Shown one piece after another: positions 1-9,500 of a DNA stretch of 18,184 bases. The position numbers and the translations under genes are program-made. The notes under the pieces are model-generated. The model had not been told where the DNA came from and made no database searches. It saw only the letters and a program-made list of their open reading frames with translations. Numbering within the stretch: the stretch's first letter is position 1; each line of letters begins with the position of its first letter. Source of the stretch: Pirellulaceae bacterium (GTDB lineage Bacteria > Planctomycetota > Planctomycetia > Pirellulales > Pirellulaceae); contig JABDKS010000621.1 in assembly GCA_013002105.1 (NCBI GenBank), forward strand, positions 1 to 18,184. The letters run 5' to 3'.

Positions 1-26
1 CAAGTGGAGAGAGTCGAGCCGATCAC

Positions 27-812
27 TCACTGGCCTAACGACCACTTCCACCCCGCTGCCATGATCGATTGCCATTGCGGATCTTGCATCGTTTCGTTGT
101 GATGTCCCAATGAGATGCCAAATACACGCACGCCCTTGATTTCATTTTTCCAGATCACCGGTTCGTCTTTTTTGGTTTCTTCGCTGTAGACCGTGGCGAG
201 CACTTTGGTCTGCGGCCACACTTTTTCGATGATGTACAATTCGCCGTTGGCGGTCTGCCAATCGCCGTTCATGCTTGCCAAAATGGGATCGGATTGACCG
301 TCGTCAGTAGCCACGACGGTCAACGGGTGTTTCTTTTTTTCGTGACGCATGCTGGTCACGCCCAGCAGTGATCGCCAGGCATCCGCTGTGGGTGCTTTGC
401 GATACGAGTGCATCGAACAATGGATGACGATCGCCGGGATTTTGTGCTCGGTGTGCGCGTCAACGATGCCTTGGACAAAATCTCCGTCGGTCACGCCACC
501 GAAGCATTCGTTGTGGACGACGATGTCAAAGTCATTGATCCACTGACCGCTCTTGTAGATATCGGGTTGGATTTCGCGTTCACTGCCGTACTCCAAAAGG
601 GTCCACTGGATCGAGCCGACGCTTTCGCTGAGTCCATCGCTAATGATCCGTTTTTGGTTGGCGTAATCGTGGCAGCATCCGCCACAGACCATCAGGGCAC
701 GCACTTTTTTTGCGCCCCCCTGTTGGGCGTTGGCGGCCTGGAATGAGCCCAGACAGGCAAAAACGGACAAAATGAGGGTCGTCGGGCGGGCGCAAGCGTG
801 TCCAATGTGCAT
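27..812 (-). CDS. Secreted ThuA-like domain protein
   Basis: The product resembles the ThuA-like family, a flavodoxin/glutamine-amidotransferase-like fold first named from trehalose utilisation. In planctomycetes such proteins are usually exported, and their substrate is unknown. With the start at 812 the protein is 261 aa and opens with a signal peptide (residues 1-29, hydrophobic core around 11-22, likely cut after ANA). Family marks are the first strand ending in a GGCCHDY segment (44-50), the VVHNECFGG strand-loop (98-106), a strand carrying the HCSMHSYR segment (131-138) and the late SLGHHNE segment (234-240). Alternative starts at 863 (GTG) and 860 (ATG) would add 16-17 residues before the signal peptide, so 812 is preferred. 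The gene is divergent from the fxsA-like gene. The ThuA assignment is fairly firm; the enzymatic role is not known. Confidence 0.85.
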   Translation of the reverse strand: MHIGHACARPTTLILSVFACLGSFQAANAQQGGAKKVRALMVCGGCCHDYANQKRIISDGLSESVGSIQWTLLEYGSEREIQPDIYKSGQWINDFDIVVHNECFGGVTDGDFVQGIVDAHTEHKIPAIVIHCSMHSYRKAPTADAWRSLLGVTSMRHEKKKHPLTVVATDDGQSDPILASMNGDWQTANGELYIIEKVWPQTKVLATVYSEETKKDEPVIWKNEIKGVRVFGISLGHHNETMQDPQWQSIMAAGWKWSLGQ

Positions 813-910
813 AACAACTGTTTCCAGGCGGGCTCTTTGGATGTGGCATGAAATCTGCATCACTATCAGTTTAACGTCCCAATTGGTGCCAAGGTGACGT
901 GGGACCAGCC

Positions 911-958
911 GAATAGGCTGCTGGACGACTGGCCGAATAGGCTGCTGGACGACTGGCC
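911..958. repeat. 24-bp tandem duplication, two copies
   Basis: Two exact adjacent copies of a 24-base unit (911-934 and 935-958), beginning GAATAGGCTGCTGGAC. A further partial match precedes them (ACCAGCC at 904-910) and another follows (GAATTGTCTGCC at 959-970). The unit lies in the gap between the divergent ThuA-like and fxsA-like genes (813-1042). No promoter could be assigned with confidence. Confidence 0.8.
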
Positions 959-1042
959 GAATTGTCTGCCAATTGAATTGGGCGGCAATCCGATCAGCGG
1001 TCCCACAGACCCATTGAAATAGAACTCATCGAGAAAAAAAAT

Positions 1043-1516
1043 ATGTTCATTCGATTGCTCGCGGCTTTCATCTTGATCCCGCTGATCGAGCTGTACCTGC
1101 TGTTGCAACTGGCCGAGGCGACCAGTTTGGGCACTACCATTTTGATTGTGATCGGGACAGGGATCTTGGGTTCCTGGTTGGCTCGACGCGAAGGATTGAT
1201 GGCGTGGTTCCGATTCCAAGAAGCGCTCAGTCAGGGTCGTGTTCCCAGTCGCGAGCTTCAGGACGGGTTGATGATCGTCTTTGCCGCGGCGCTGCTGTTG
1301 ACGCCCGGTCTCCTGACGGACGCGGTCGGGTTCACTTTGTTGGTTCCGGTCGGCCGATCATTGATCCGCCGTTATGTATTGGGACGCTACATCAAAGGTG
1401 TCAACGTACAGGTTCATACCAGTACTCAAAGCACCACCGAAACGTTTTCGCCGAATGAGCGCTCGGGTGATGGCTATACCATCGACGCCAAGGCAGTTCA
1501 TCGTCATGACGGTTAA
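1043..1516 (+). CDS. fxsA: FxsA-family membrane protein
   Basis: A 157-aa inner-membrane protein of the FxsA family (named for suppression of F exclusion of phage T7 in E. coli; its general cell role is unclear). It has the family's layout: a first membrane helix with IPLIELYLL (12-20), a second helix (about 29-46) followed by ARREG (47-51), an amphipathic stretch, then a hydrophobic hairpin containing LLLTPGLLTDAVG (84-96). The tail after residue 120 is polar and probably cytoplasmic. Length fits the family. The start at 1043 is preceded by CGAGAAAAAAA, only a weak ribosome site. A 239-base gap separates it from the next gene, so it is probably transcribed on its own. Confidence 0.9.
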   Translation: MFIRLLAAFILIPLIELYLLLQLAEATSLGTTILIVIGTGILGSWLARREGLMAWFRFQEALSQGRVPSRELQDGLMIVFAAALLLTPGLLTDAVGFTLLVPVGRSLIRRYVLGRYIKGVNVQVHTSTQSTTETFSPNERSGDGYTIDAKAVHRHDG

Positions 1517-1755
1517 TTGCTTTGGGTTTGGGGGACTGCGTCGCGTGGCCGACCTGGTTGGTATCTGCAGAGGGGTTTGTTGGCGGAGGGAATCGTCATC
1601 CGGCTTGTAAAAGTGATAGGTCAAACCGCAGAATTCGACTAGAATTCAGACTTGGCAAGCAGCGGCATTTCGTCGGTCTGTCATTGGCCGCTCCGGCCTC
1701 GCCCGCCCATTCGGCCTCGCCGTATGCTACTTTCTCCGCACCTGTACTTTTGCAA
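1517..1755 (+). other. Intergenic region upstream of cytochrome gene
   Basis: This 239-base stretch has no stop codon in the frame of the following gene from 1522 on, so that gene could be read as starting there. The encoded 78 residues have no recognisable domain and would sit in front of a good signal peptide, so I treat the stretch as non-coding. It holds a short direct repeat GAATTC-GACTA-GAATTC (1631-1647), with TAGAAT at 1640-1645 as a possible minus-10 element. No convincing minus-35 element was seen. Confidence 0.35.
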
Positions 1756-4098
1756 ATGATGCGACTGATAGGTCGATGTTTCTCGAAAGGTTGCCACGCG
1801 ATCGGTTTGATCGGCGTGTCCTCGGTTGTTCAGACTGTGACGGCGTGCGTCTTGATTGCGTGGTCCTCGTGCGGCAAAGCCGATGAAGCAGCCAATGAGG
1901 CATCGTATCAGCAGACATTGCTGCCGATGTTGCGTACGTATTGTTTGGATTGCCATGATTCGCAAAGTGAGATTTCGTTAGCCGATGACACCTCGGCTCT
2001 CGCGTTGCAAAAGAATCGCAAGCTGTGGGTACGAGCGCTCGCGCAGGTTCGTATCGGTGCGATGCCACCGGCCGACGGCGACAAAATGGATCCGCAGACG
2101 CGCAAACAGATGGGTGACCTAATCGATTCACTTGCCAATGCCGTCGATTGTGTTCGCAATCCCAATGCCGGCAAGGTGGCGCTGCGGCGACTCAATCGTC
2201 ACGAATACCGCAACACGATCCGCGACTTGACGGGAGTGGACTACAGCATCGCCGACGGATTTCCCGGTGATGATGTGGGTTACGGGTTTGACAACATCGG
2301 CGACGTCCTATCGCTGCCACCCATCCTGCTGGAGAAATATTTAGACGCGGCCGAGACCATTTCTGGCGAGGCGATTTATACGCCTCCGCCGCCGGATGTC
2401 TTCGAGATTGATCGGGTGCCGTCGTCGTTAATTGGATCAGAGAAGTTTTCTGGCAGTGGTCGCATGACGATGGCGAGTCACGGGACGGTCACGCTGCAAG
2501 TGGACGTTCCCTTTGCCGGGCTATTTCAATTGACTGTGACTGCGTCGGGTGACCAAGGTGGTGATCAACCGGCAAAAATGGAGATTCGATCCGGCAGTAC
2601 AAAAAAGATTGTCGACGTACCGTCGGAGAAAGAGAAAGATTACGAAGTAACGCTCCGGTTGGCGCGTGGCACACGCAAGATCGATATTAGTTTTATCAAT
2701 GACTTTTATGTCGCCGGCAAGATCGATCGCAATCTTCACTTGCATCACGTCAATTTGCGCGGCGAAGAACGAAAGCTCGTGTTCGTCTCGGATGACGATC
2801 TGCCCGCCAGTCATCGGCATTTGATTTTTGTCAAACCAAGTAAAAGCGTGACGGTGGAAGTCGCCACGGCACAAGTGTTGGGACGATTGGCAAGTCGGGC
2901 TTTTCGCCGACCCGCGACGAACCAAGAGGTACGGCGTCTGACCGAATTGGCAGCGACCGTCCGCCGTGACGGGGGATCCTACGAGGAATCGATCCAAGTC
3001 GCGTTGCAGGCGATCTTGGTCTCGCCGCATTTTCTGTTTAAGGTCGAACAACCGCGAGAGCCGGACGCCAACGGCCAGATGCCTCCGATCAGCGACTATG
3101 AGTTGGCCGTACGAATCTCGTATTTTCTCTGGAGCAGCATGCCCGATGACGAGCTGCTGCTGATGGCCCACCGCGGTGAGTTGCGTGACCGAGCAAAGTT
3201 GTTGCAAAAAGTGGGGCGGATGATCAATGATCGCCGATCGAATCGGTTTGTTGAAAGCTTTGCGTCCCAGTGGCTGCAGTTGCGAAACTTGGACAACGTC
3301 GATCCGGACACCCGAATCTACCGCACCTTCAATGACGAGATCCGACAATTGATGCGGCGCGAAACGCTGACCTTTTTTGCCGGTGTGATGCGAGAGAATA
3401 GACCGGTCACGACTTTATTGGACGCCGAATTTACCTACCTGAATGAACCGTTGGCAAAGTTTTATGGGTTGAGCGACGTTCGCGGCGACGAATTTCGGCG
3501 GGTCTCGTTGGCGGGAACTCAGCGAGGTGGTTTGTTGACGCACGCGAGCGTGTTGACGGTGACCAGTAACCCCACGCGAACCAGTCCCGTCAAACGCGGC
3601 AAATGGGTAATGGACAATTTGCTCAATACGCCACCGCCCCCGGCGCCGGCGGATGTTCCCGAGCTGGAAAAAAGTCGTCTGGTCGGAACGCTGCGCGAGC
3701 GGATGGAGCAACACCGCGAGAATCCGGCCTGTGCCGCCTGCCACACCGTGATGGATCCGCTGGGATTTGCGCTCGAGAATTTCGACGCGGTTGGACTTTG
3801 GCGGACCCGTGACGGGGCCGATGACATCAACGCCAGCGGCGAGCTACCCGATGGGACAAAATTCAATGGTGTGCAAGATCTGCGGCAGATGCTCTCGACA
3901 TCACGACGTGAACAGTTCGTGCGGTGTCTGGCCGAAAAAATGTTGATTTATGCGCTTGGTCGAGGCACGGAATACTATGATAAATGTGCCGTGGATAAGA
4001 TCGTAGCGGACATCACTCCGCACGATTATCGATTCGCTTATTTGATCGCGGCGATCATCCAAAGTGATCCGTTTCAAAAGCAAGGTCATCGCGAATAG
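1756..4098 (+). CDS. Secreted DUF1587/1592/1588/1585 cytochrome-like protein
   Basis: A large exported protein of the planctomycete cytochrome type. With the start at 1756 (ATGATG) it is 780 aa, with an N-terminal signal/anchor (about 1-43). Domains in order: a cytochrome-like segment with a heme-binding CLDCH motif (63-67); DUF1587 with RRLNRHEYRNTIRDLTG (144-160) and the FPGDDVGYGFDNIG stretch (169-182); a beta-rich carbohydrate-binding-like region (about 230-335); DUF1595 (about 372-402); DUF1592 (about 408-540, with ISYFLWSSMPDDEL at 454-467); DUF1588 with TSNPTRTSPVKRGKWV (603-618) and a second CAACH motif (659-663); DUF1585 at the C-terminus (about 706-775). Two CxxCH motifs predict covalent c-type heme. 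The DUF1552 gene follows after 26 bases, a pairing common in planctomycetes. Function is unproven; electron transfer linked to polymer breakdown is often proposed. No clear ribosome site supports the start. Confidence 0.92.
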   Translation: MMRLIGRCFSKGCHAIGLIGVSSVVQTVTACVLIAWSSCGKADEAANEASYQQTLLPMLRTYCLDCHDSQSEISLADDTSALALQKNRKLWVRALAQVRIGAMPPADGDKMDPQTRKQMGDLIDSLANAVDCVRNPNAGKVALRRLNRHEYRNTIRDLTGVDYSIADGFPGDDVGYGFDNIGDVLSLPPILLEKYLDAAETISGEAIYTPPPPDVFEIDRVPSSLIGSEKFSGSGRMTMASHGTVTLQVDVPFAGLFQLTVTASGDQGGDQPAKMEIRSGSTKKIVDVPSEKEKDYEVTLRLARGTRKIDISFINDFYVAGKIDRNLHLHHVNLRGEERKLVFVSDDDLPASHRHLIFVKPSKSVTVEVATAQVLGRLASRAFRRPATNQEVRRLTELAATVRRDGGSYEESIQVALQAILVSPHFLFKVEQPREPDANGQMPPISDYELAVRISYFLWSSMPDDELLLMAHRGELRDRAKLLQKVGRMINDRRSNRFVESFASQWLQLRNLDNVDPDTRIYRTFNDEIRQLMRRETLTFFAGVMRENRPVTTLLDAEFTYLNEPLAKFYGLSDVRGDEFRRVSLAGTQRGGLLTHASVLTVTSNPTRTSPVKRGKWVMDNLLNTPPPPAPADVPELEKSRLVGTLRERMEQHRENPACAACHTVMDPLGFALENFDAVGLWRTRDGADDINASGELPDGTKFNGVQDLRQMLSTSRREQFVRCLAEKMLIYALGRGTEYYDKCAVDKIVADITPHDYRFAYLIAAIIQSDPFQKQGHRE

Positions 4099-4124
4099 CG
4101 ATTCTCTCCTAAAGGAATCATCTA

Positions 4125-5474
4125 GTGGCAATTACTCTTTCGCGACGAACCGTTCTGCGGGGTTTGGGGACCTCGGTTGCATTGCCGTTGTTTCAGGCGA
4201 TGTCACCGACGCGATTATTGGCCGCGACGACTTCAACTGCCACTTCGCCGTTAAGGATGGCGTTCTTTTACGTGCCAAATGGGGCACACATGCGGGACTG
4301 GACGCCCAAGGAGGACGGCAACAATTACAAAGCTCCGCTGACATTGGCGCGGTTGGCTCAGCATCAAGACCAATTCAATGTGCTGACGGGACTGACACTC
4401 GATGGTGCCCGCGCCCACGGTGATGGCGGCGGCGACCACGCGCGCAGCGTCGCGGCGTTTCTGACTGGCGCCCACCCTCGTAAAACGAACGGGGCCGATA
4501 TCCAAAACGGCATCTCGATCGATCAGGCAACGGCACAGCAAGTAGGTACGGCTACCCGGTTCGCATCGTTGGAATTGGGGCTCGAGGCGAGCGCGCAGGC
4601 TGGCAATTGTGACAGTGGTTACAGCTGTGCCTACGCGTCGAATATGTCGTGGCGCGGTCCGACCAATCCCATGGCAAAAGAAATCGATCCTGGGGCGCTA
4701 TTTGATCGCCTGTTTGCCGGCGATACCGTCAAGCAGACCAAGAAAGCCAAGTCGGTTCGCGAAAAGTACCGCAAGAGCATTTTGGATTTTGTGCTCGAAG
4801 ATGCCCAACGACTGCACAAGGTTCTGCCGGCGGTTGACAAGCGTAAACTGGACGAATATCTGTATTCGGTTCGCGATGTCGAACGACGCCTCAGCGGCAC
4901 CGAGATGCTGCGACTGAACGAAGACGGTGTGCCGGATTATCCAAGGCCCAAGGGCGTGCCCAAAGGATTGGCCGAGCACAGCGAACTGATGATGGACATG
5001 ATCACGTTGGCAATGCAAACCGACAGCACGCGAATCATTTCGTTCATGTTTACCAATGCGGGCAGCAACCGCAGTTACGCTGACATCGGTGTCAGCGAAG
5101 GCCACCACGAGCTGTCTCATCACGGCAAGAGCGAGCACAAGCAGGAGCAGATCGCCAAGATCAATCGATATCACATCGATCGGTTCGGATACTTGCTCAA
5201 TCGGCTCAAGAACATTCGCGACGGCGAACGATCGCTGCTGGAAAACAGCATGATCGTCTACGGTAGCGGAATCAGTGATGGAGACCGTCACAACCACGAC
5301 GACTTGCCGATTTTGCTGGCCGGCAACGCGGGCGGTCAGGTCAAAACCGGCCGACATATCCGGTACAAGAATGGCACTCCGATGTGCAATCTGTATCTGT
5401 GGATGATGCGTCAGATGGGAGCCAAGGCGGATAAGTTCGGCGACAGCACAGGGTCGCTCGATCAGTTGGCTTAG
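4125..5474 (+). CDS. DUF1552 (HXXSHH) Tat-exported protein
   Basis: A 449-aa DUF1552 family protein. The start is GTG at 4125, preceded by AAAGGA about 12 bases upstream. The N-terminus holds a twin-arginine export signal (SRRTVLRG, residues 6-13, then a hydrophobic stretch to about 25), so the protein is expected to be folded, perhaps with a cofactor, before export. The family signature HXXSHH is present as HELSHH (328-333), and other histidine/aspartate-rich parts (HGDGGGDHARS at 98-108; SGISDGDRHNHDDLP at 381-395) resemble metal sites of the alkaline-phosphatase/sulfatase-like fold. That structural reading is inference. It lies 26 bases after the cytochrome gene in the same direction and is probably co-transcribed. 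The substrate is unknown. Confidence 0.93.
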   Translation: MAITLSRRTVLRGLGTSVALPLFQAMSPTRLLAATTSTATSPLRMAFFYVPNGAHMRDWTPKEDGNNYKAPLTLARLAQHQDQFNVLTGLTLDGARAHGDGGGDHARSVAAFLTGAHPRKTNGADIQNGISIDQATAQQVGTATRFASLELGLEASAQAGNCDSGYSCAYASNMSWRGPTNPMAKEIDPGALFDRLFAGDTVKQTKKAKSVREKYRKSILDFVLEDAQRLHKVLPAVDKRKLDEYLYSVRDVERRLSGTEMLRLNEDGVPDYPRPKGVPKGLAEHSELMMDMITLAMQTDSTRIISFMFTNAGSNRSYADIGVSEGHHELSHHGKSEHKQEQIAKINRYHIDRFGYLLNRLKNIRDGERSLLENSMIVYGSGISDGDRHNHDDLPILLAGNAGGQVKTGRHIRYKNGTPMCNLYLWMMRQMGAKADKFGDSTGSLDQLA

Positions 5475-5521
5475 TGCCTGGAGAGACGAACAGTGGGCCT
5501 GGCTGCACTTGCCGGAATTTT

Positions 5522-5539
5522 GCCAGGACAGGTCCTGGC
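5522..5539. repeat. Dispersed palindromic repeat, copy 1
   Basis: GCCAGGACAGGTCCTGGC: two perfect 8-base arms around a 2-base centre. It is the exact reverse complement of the copy at 9846-9863. It sits 48 bases after the DUF1552 stop, in the gap between convergent genes. Confidence 0.8.
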
Positions 5540-5613
5540 TGACGGCTTGATGCGACGTCGCGACTGGGGATGCATTCTTCGCATAGTGCGTCGCGTCGGT
5601 GGAACGCTACACA

Positions 5614-5664
5614 TACGAAACAACGCCTTGCCGATTGTCGTCAGCAAGGCGTTGATGATTCGTA
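5614..5664. terminator. Hairpin between convergent genes
   Basis: CAACGCCTTGC (5621-5631) and GCAAGGCGTTG (5644-5654) form a perfect 11-base-pair stem with a 12-base loop. An outer helix TACGAA (5614-5619) with TTCGTA (5659-5664) extends it across a small internal bulge. It lies between the ends of the DUF1552 gene (plus) and the cyclophilin gene (minus), so a shared terminator is likely. On the minus strand the stem is followed by a short TTT run; on the plus strand there is no T-run. Confidence 0.6.
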
Positions 5665-5683
5665 CGGTGAACTTACCGGTGCA

Positions 5684-6310
5684 CTACTTTTTGGCGTGGC
5701 CGGTGATTTTCATGTCTTGGATCATGATCGGATCCACCGGAACGTCACGCATCAACATCGCGGGAAAGAGCGGGTTGGATTGAACCTGAGTGGGGGCCTT
5801 GTTGATTTTGTCGACCACCTCCTGTCCTTCGACCACTCGCCCAAACACCGTGTATCCGTAGCCGTCCTCGGCTTCATCGCGATTCAGAAATCCGTTCTCA
5901 CCAGTGTTGATAAAGAACTGACTGGTCGCACTGTTGGGATCGCTCGTGCGAGCCATCGCCACGGTGTACTTGTCGTTCTTGAGTCCGTTGGCGGATTCAT
6001 TCGCGATCGGATCACTGGTCGGTTTCTCTTTTAGGTATCGGTCCAGTCCGCCACCTTGGATCATGAATCCATCGATGACGCGATGGAACACGGTTTCCTT
6101 GTAATGATCGGCCGCGATGTATTGGATGAAATTCTTGACGGTCATCGGCGCCTTATCAGCATCCAGTTCCATCACGATCACGCCTTGGCTGGTCTTCATT
6201 TCAACGGTCACGATTCCACTGACTGGAGGCACCGCAGCGGTGTCATTTGCAGTGGCAATCAAGCTGCACAACATCATTGTGCTAACAGCACACAGAGCAC
6301 GGAAATTCAT
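5684..6310 (-). CDS. Exported cyclophilin-type peptidyl-prolyl isomerase
   Basis: A 208-aa cyclophilin that catalyses cis-trans isomerisation of Xaa-Pro bonds, predicted to act outside the cytoplasm. The start at 6310 has a strong ribosome site (GAGGAG, 10 bases upstream). The N-terminus is a signal peptide (hydrophobic 5-20, likely cut near ATA-N). The core is complete: TVFHRVIDGFMIQGGG (73-88), including the catalytic-type Arg in FHR (75-77) and Gln85; VAMAR (117-121); SQFFIN (130-135); and GYTVFGRVVEGQEVVD (152-167). It is closest in style to bacterial PpiA/PpiB. An upstream in-frame ATG at 6328 and a start at 6451 exist but lack ribosome sites. The gene is monocistronic, divergent from the heme-propeller gene and convergent with the DUF1552 gene. 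Confidence 0.95.
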   Translation of the reverse strand: MNFRALCAVSTMMLCSLIATANDTAAVPPVSGIVTVEMKTSQGVIVMELDADKAPMTVKNFIQYIAADHYKETVFHRVIDGFMIQGGGLDRYLKEKPTSDPIANESANGLKNDKYTVAMARTSDPNSATSQFFINTGENGFLNRDEAEDGYGYTVFGRVVEGQEVVDKINKAPTQVQSNPLFPAMLMRDVPVDPIMIQDMKITGHAKK

Positions 6311-6574
6311 TGCTCGAACACTCCTCATGAGATCGTTCTGCAGTCGGTAGCAAGCAAAACAACCGGTTTTTGCCGCAAACCGACGTTCGTCGGGTTTCAT
6401 TGTGTCGGAAAGCGGGGGCTCCAAGCCGTTCCCAATGCCAATCCTACGCAACGATGAAGGGCTCGGTGTAAGCTATTTGAGGCGGCGACGTAAAGTGCGA
6501 CACTGCCGGAGAGATCTTCCCATGCGATCTCAATTGAATTGCTAGCTTTTTTGTCCCGCCTGATTAGTCGTCTG

Positions 6575-9500
6575 ATGAACCGATTTTGCTGTGTTTGGTT
6601 TGGTTTGGCCCACTGGGTTCTTTGCCCGGTCTTTGCTTGCATCTGGATGTCCACTGCGGCAGCGGATCATCCGGAATCGCCCGTCGCTGACTGGATTTGG
6701 GACGCCGCCGCTGAGACGTCAGAGCTGGCCCGGTTACGGAAATCGTTTCAGATCGACGGCGAGATCAAGTCGGCGTCGGTGGCCGCGACCGCCGACAACG
6801 CTTTCACGCTTTATCTGAACGGCAAGAAAGTCTTGCAAGGCGACCGTTGGGAGAATCTGAACTTTGCCGATGTGACCAAACGCGTGAAGTCAGGTGAGAA
6901 CGTGTTGGCCGTCGAAGCACGCAATGAGGGCGGACCAGCCGGTTTTGTATTGCGTCTGGCCGTGACAGCAGTCGATGGCAAGCAGACGTTCGTTGTCACG
7001 GATGATTCTTGGCGATCATCCACTGCCGCCGACGGTGATTGGCAATCGGCAAAGGTGGATGACGCGAAATGGTCCAAAGCAAAAGTGATTGGCAGCGTGG
7101 GCGATACCGCACTGCCGTGGACTGGTGCGATCAGTCTGGCATCGTTCGACAATGCGTCAGCGTCGAATGGGAAGTTCGCGCCGCGGACGACGGAAAACGC
7201 CACGGCCAAGGAAGGTTTCAAGCTGGAGACGCTCATTCAGGTTCCCCGGGCAATGGGATCGTGGGTGTCATTAACATCGGCCAGCGATGGAACATTGATC
7301 GCTTCGGATCAGGGCGGTGCCGGTTTGTACCGGATTACGCCCAGCCAAGATGGAGGCGATACAACGGTCAAGAAACTGCCGGTTGATGTAAGCGGCGCAC
7401 AAGGATTGCTGTGGGCATTTGACTGCTTGTACGCGGTCGTCAATGGTGGACCAAAATCGGGACTGCATCGGATCACCGACAAAGATGGTGACGGTGAACT
7501 GGATCATGCCGAACATTTGATGCATATCAACGGAGGTGGTGAACACGGGCCACACGCGGTCATCCTTTCGCCTGACAAAAAATCGCTATTTGTTTGCAGC
7601 GGCAATCACACCAGTTTGCCCGAGCAGCTCTCGGGCAGTCGCATTCCTCGCAACTGGAACGAAGACCTGTTGCTGCCCAGACGTTGGGACGCCAACGGCC
7701 ATGCCGCGGGACGTCTGGCGCCGGGTGGTTGGATCTGTCAGGTCGACCCGGCGGGAAAGAATTGGGAGGTTTACAGTATCGGATTTCGCAACCAATACGA
7801 CATTGCCTTCAACGCCGATGGCGAACTTTTCAGTTATGACGCGGATATGGAATGGGATCTTGGGTCACCCTGGTATCGACCCACCCGAGTCGTGCATGCG
7901 ACCAGCGGTAGCGAATTTGGCTGGCGGAGCGGAACCGGCAAATGGCCGACCTATTACGAGGACTCACTTCCGCCAGTGGTCGACATCGGTCCTGGATCCC
8001 CGGTCGGCATCGTGTTTGGCTACGGAGCGAAGTTCCCGGCCAAGTATCAGAACGCATTGTTTCTGTTGGATTGGACCTACAGCACGATCTATGCCGTTCA
8101 TCTGTCGCCTGACGGATCGAGTTATCGAGGTGAGAAAGAAGATTTTGTGACCGGTCAGCCTCTGCAAGTCACCGACGCGACCATCGGTCAAGACGGTGCG
8201 TTGTATTTCGCGACCGGCGGGCGCGGCACTCAATCGACGCTCTGTCGCGTCACGTATGTCGGCGATGAATCCACGGCACCGGCGGAGTCGAAAACGGCCG
8301 ACGGTGCGTCGCTGCGTCAATTGCGCAAGCAGTTGGAGTCATTTCACGGAGAAGACCAAGCAAGTCAGACGGAGCCGTTGGATCAAATCATCGATAATCT
8401 AGGCCACCCCGACCGTTTCGTCCGGTATGCGGCGCGGATCGCGTTGGAGGCCCGGCCGGTCGACACCTGGCGCGATCGAGTCCTGAATTTGAAAGACCCG
8501 GTCGCCGTTATCAACGGTGTCATCGCGGTCAGTCGGCAAGGCTCCGGTAGTGACCGTGAACCTGCACTCGATTCACTCGCGTCCTTGTCAGACAAAGATT
8601 TGGATGAAGCGACCAGTTTGGCAGCACTGCGAGCGTTGCAGTTGATTTTCATTCGACTCGGTGAGCCGACCGACGCAGAACGTCGTATCGCGACCAAAGC
8701 ACTGTCGCCTCTGTATCCCCACAAGTCGGAACGGCTAAACGCGGAACTGGTTCAGTTGCTGGTCTATCTGGACGATCCGACTGTGGTCAAAAAGACGATC
8801 GACTACATGGGCAATTTAGACGCCGAGCCGGTGCCCGATTGGGGATATCTGATCGAGCGTCACAAGGGATACGGCGGAACCGTTGGCAAATTGCTTGAAA
8901 CCATGCCGCCGGTCCGCGGTATCCACTACGCGTTCGTACTCCGGAATCAAAAAAGCGGCTGGACGCTGGAAGATCGCCGAAAATATTTTCAGTTCTTCAT
9001 CGATGCGTCGAAATATCCCGGCGGTAATAGTTTTGGCAAATTTCTCTCACAGTTTCGTGACGACGCATTGGCAACGTGTACGCCGGCAGAGAAAGTCGCG
9101 TTGGCCGATCTAATCACCGTGTCGCTGTTGCAGACACCTCCAAAAGTCGATCCGCCCAAGGGGCCGGGCCGTAAATGGACGCGTGCCGAAGCATTGCCCA
9201 TCGTGAGCGATCTCAAGAAACGGGATTTCAAGAAGGGGCGGAACCTTTTTCATGCCACACAATGCGCCAAGTGTCACCGACTCGGTGGCGAAGGAGGAGC
9301 GATCGGCCCGGATCTTTCCACCGCCGGACGGAAGTATCCCTTGCCCGATTTACTCGATGCACTCATTGAACCGAGCAAAGCAATTTCGGATCAGTACGGC
9401 AGCGAGAAAGTGCTGACGGTCGACGGCGAGACATTCGTTGGGCGAGTCGTGTTGATCGACGGCAAACTGCACGTCTATACGATCGATGCCAACGCGCCGC

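Noticed and set aside
665..690. Possible heme motif in the ThuA-like protein (CGGCCH)
   Set aside because: The histidine does not follow the CxxC directly in the CxxCH pattern, and GG-x-x-HDY at this place is typical of ThuA-like proteins.
866..1219. 117-codon minus-strand frame containing the duplicated SSSSLFGQ segment
   Set aside because: Its first half is antisense to the well-supported fxsA-like gene, and its repeat reflects the 24-base DNA duplication; no family or signal is visible.
2521..3348. 275-codon minus-strand frame inside the cytochrome gene
   Set aside because: It lies wholly antisense to a gene with clear conserved domains and shows no signal or family features of its own.
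5493..5783. 96-codon plus-strand frame after the DUF1552 gene
   Set aside because: It covers the palindrome and hairpin and overlaps the end of the cyclophilin gene on the other strand; no ribosome site or recognisable domain.
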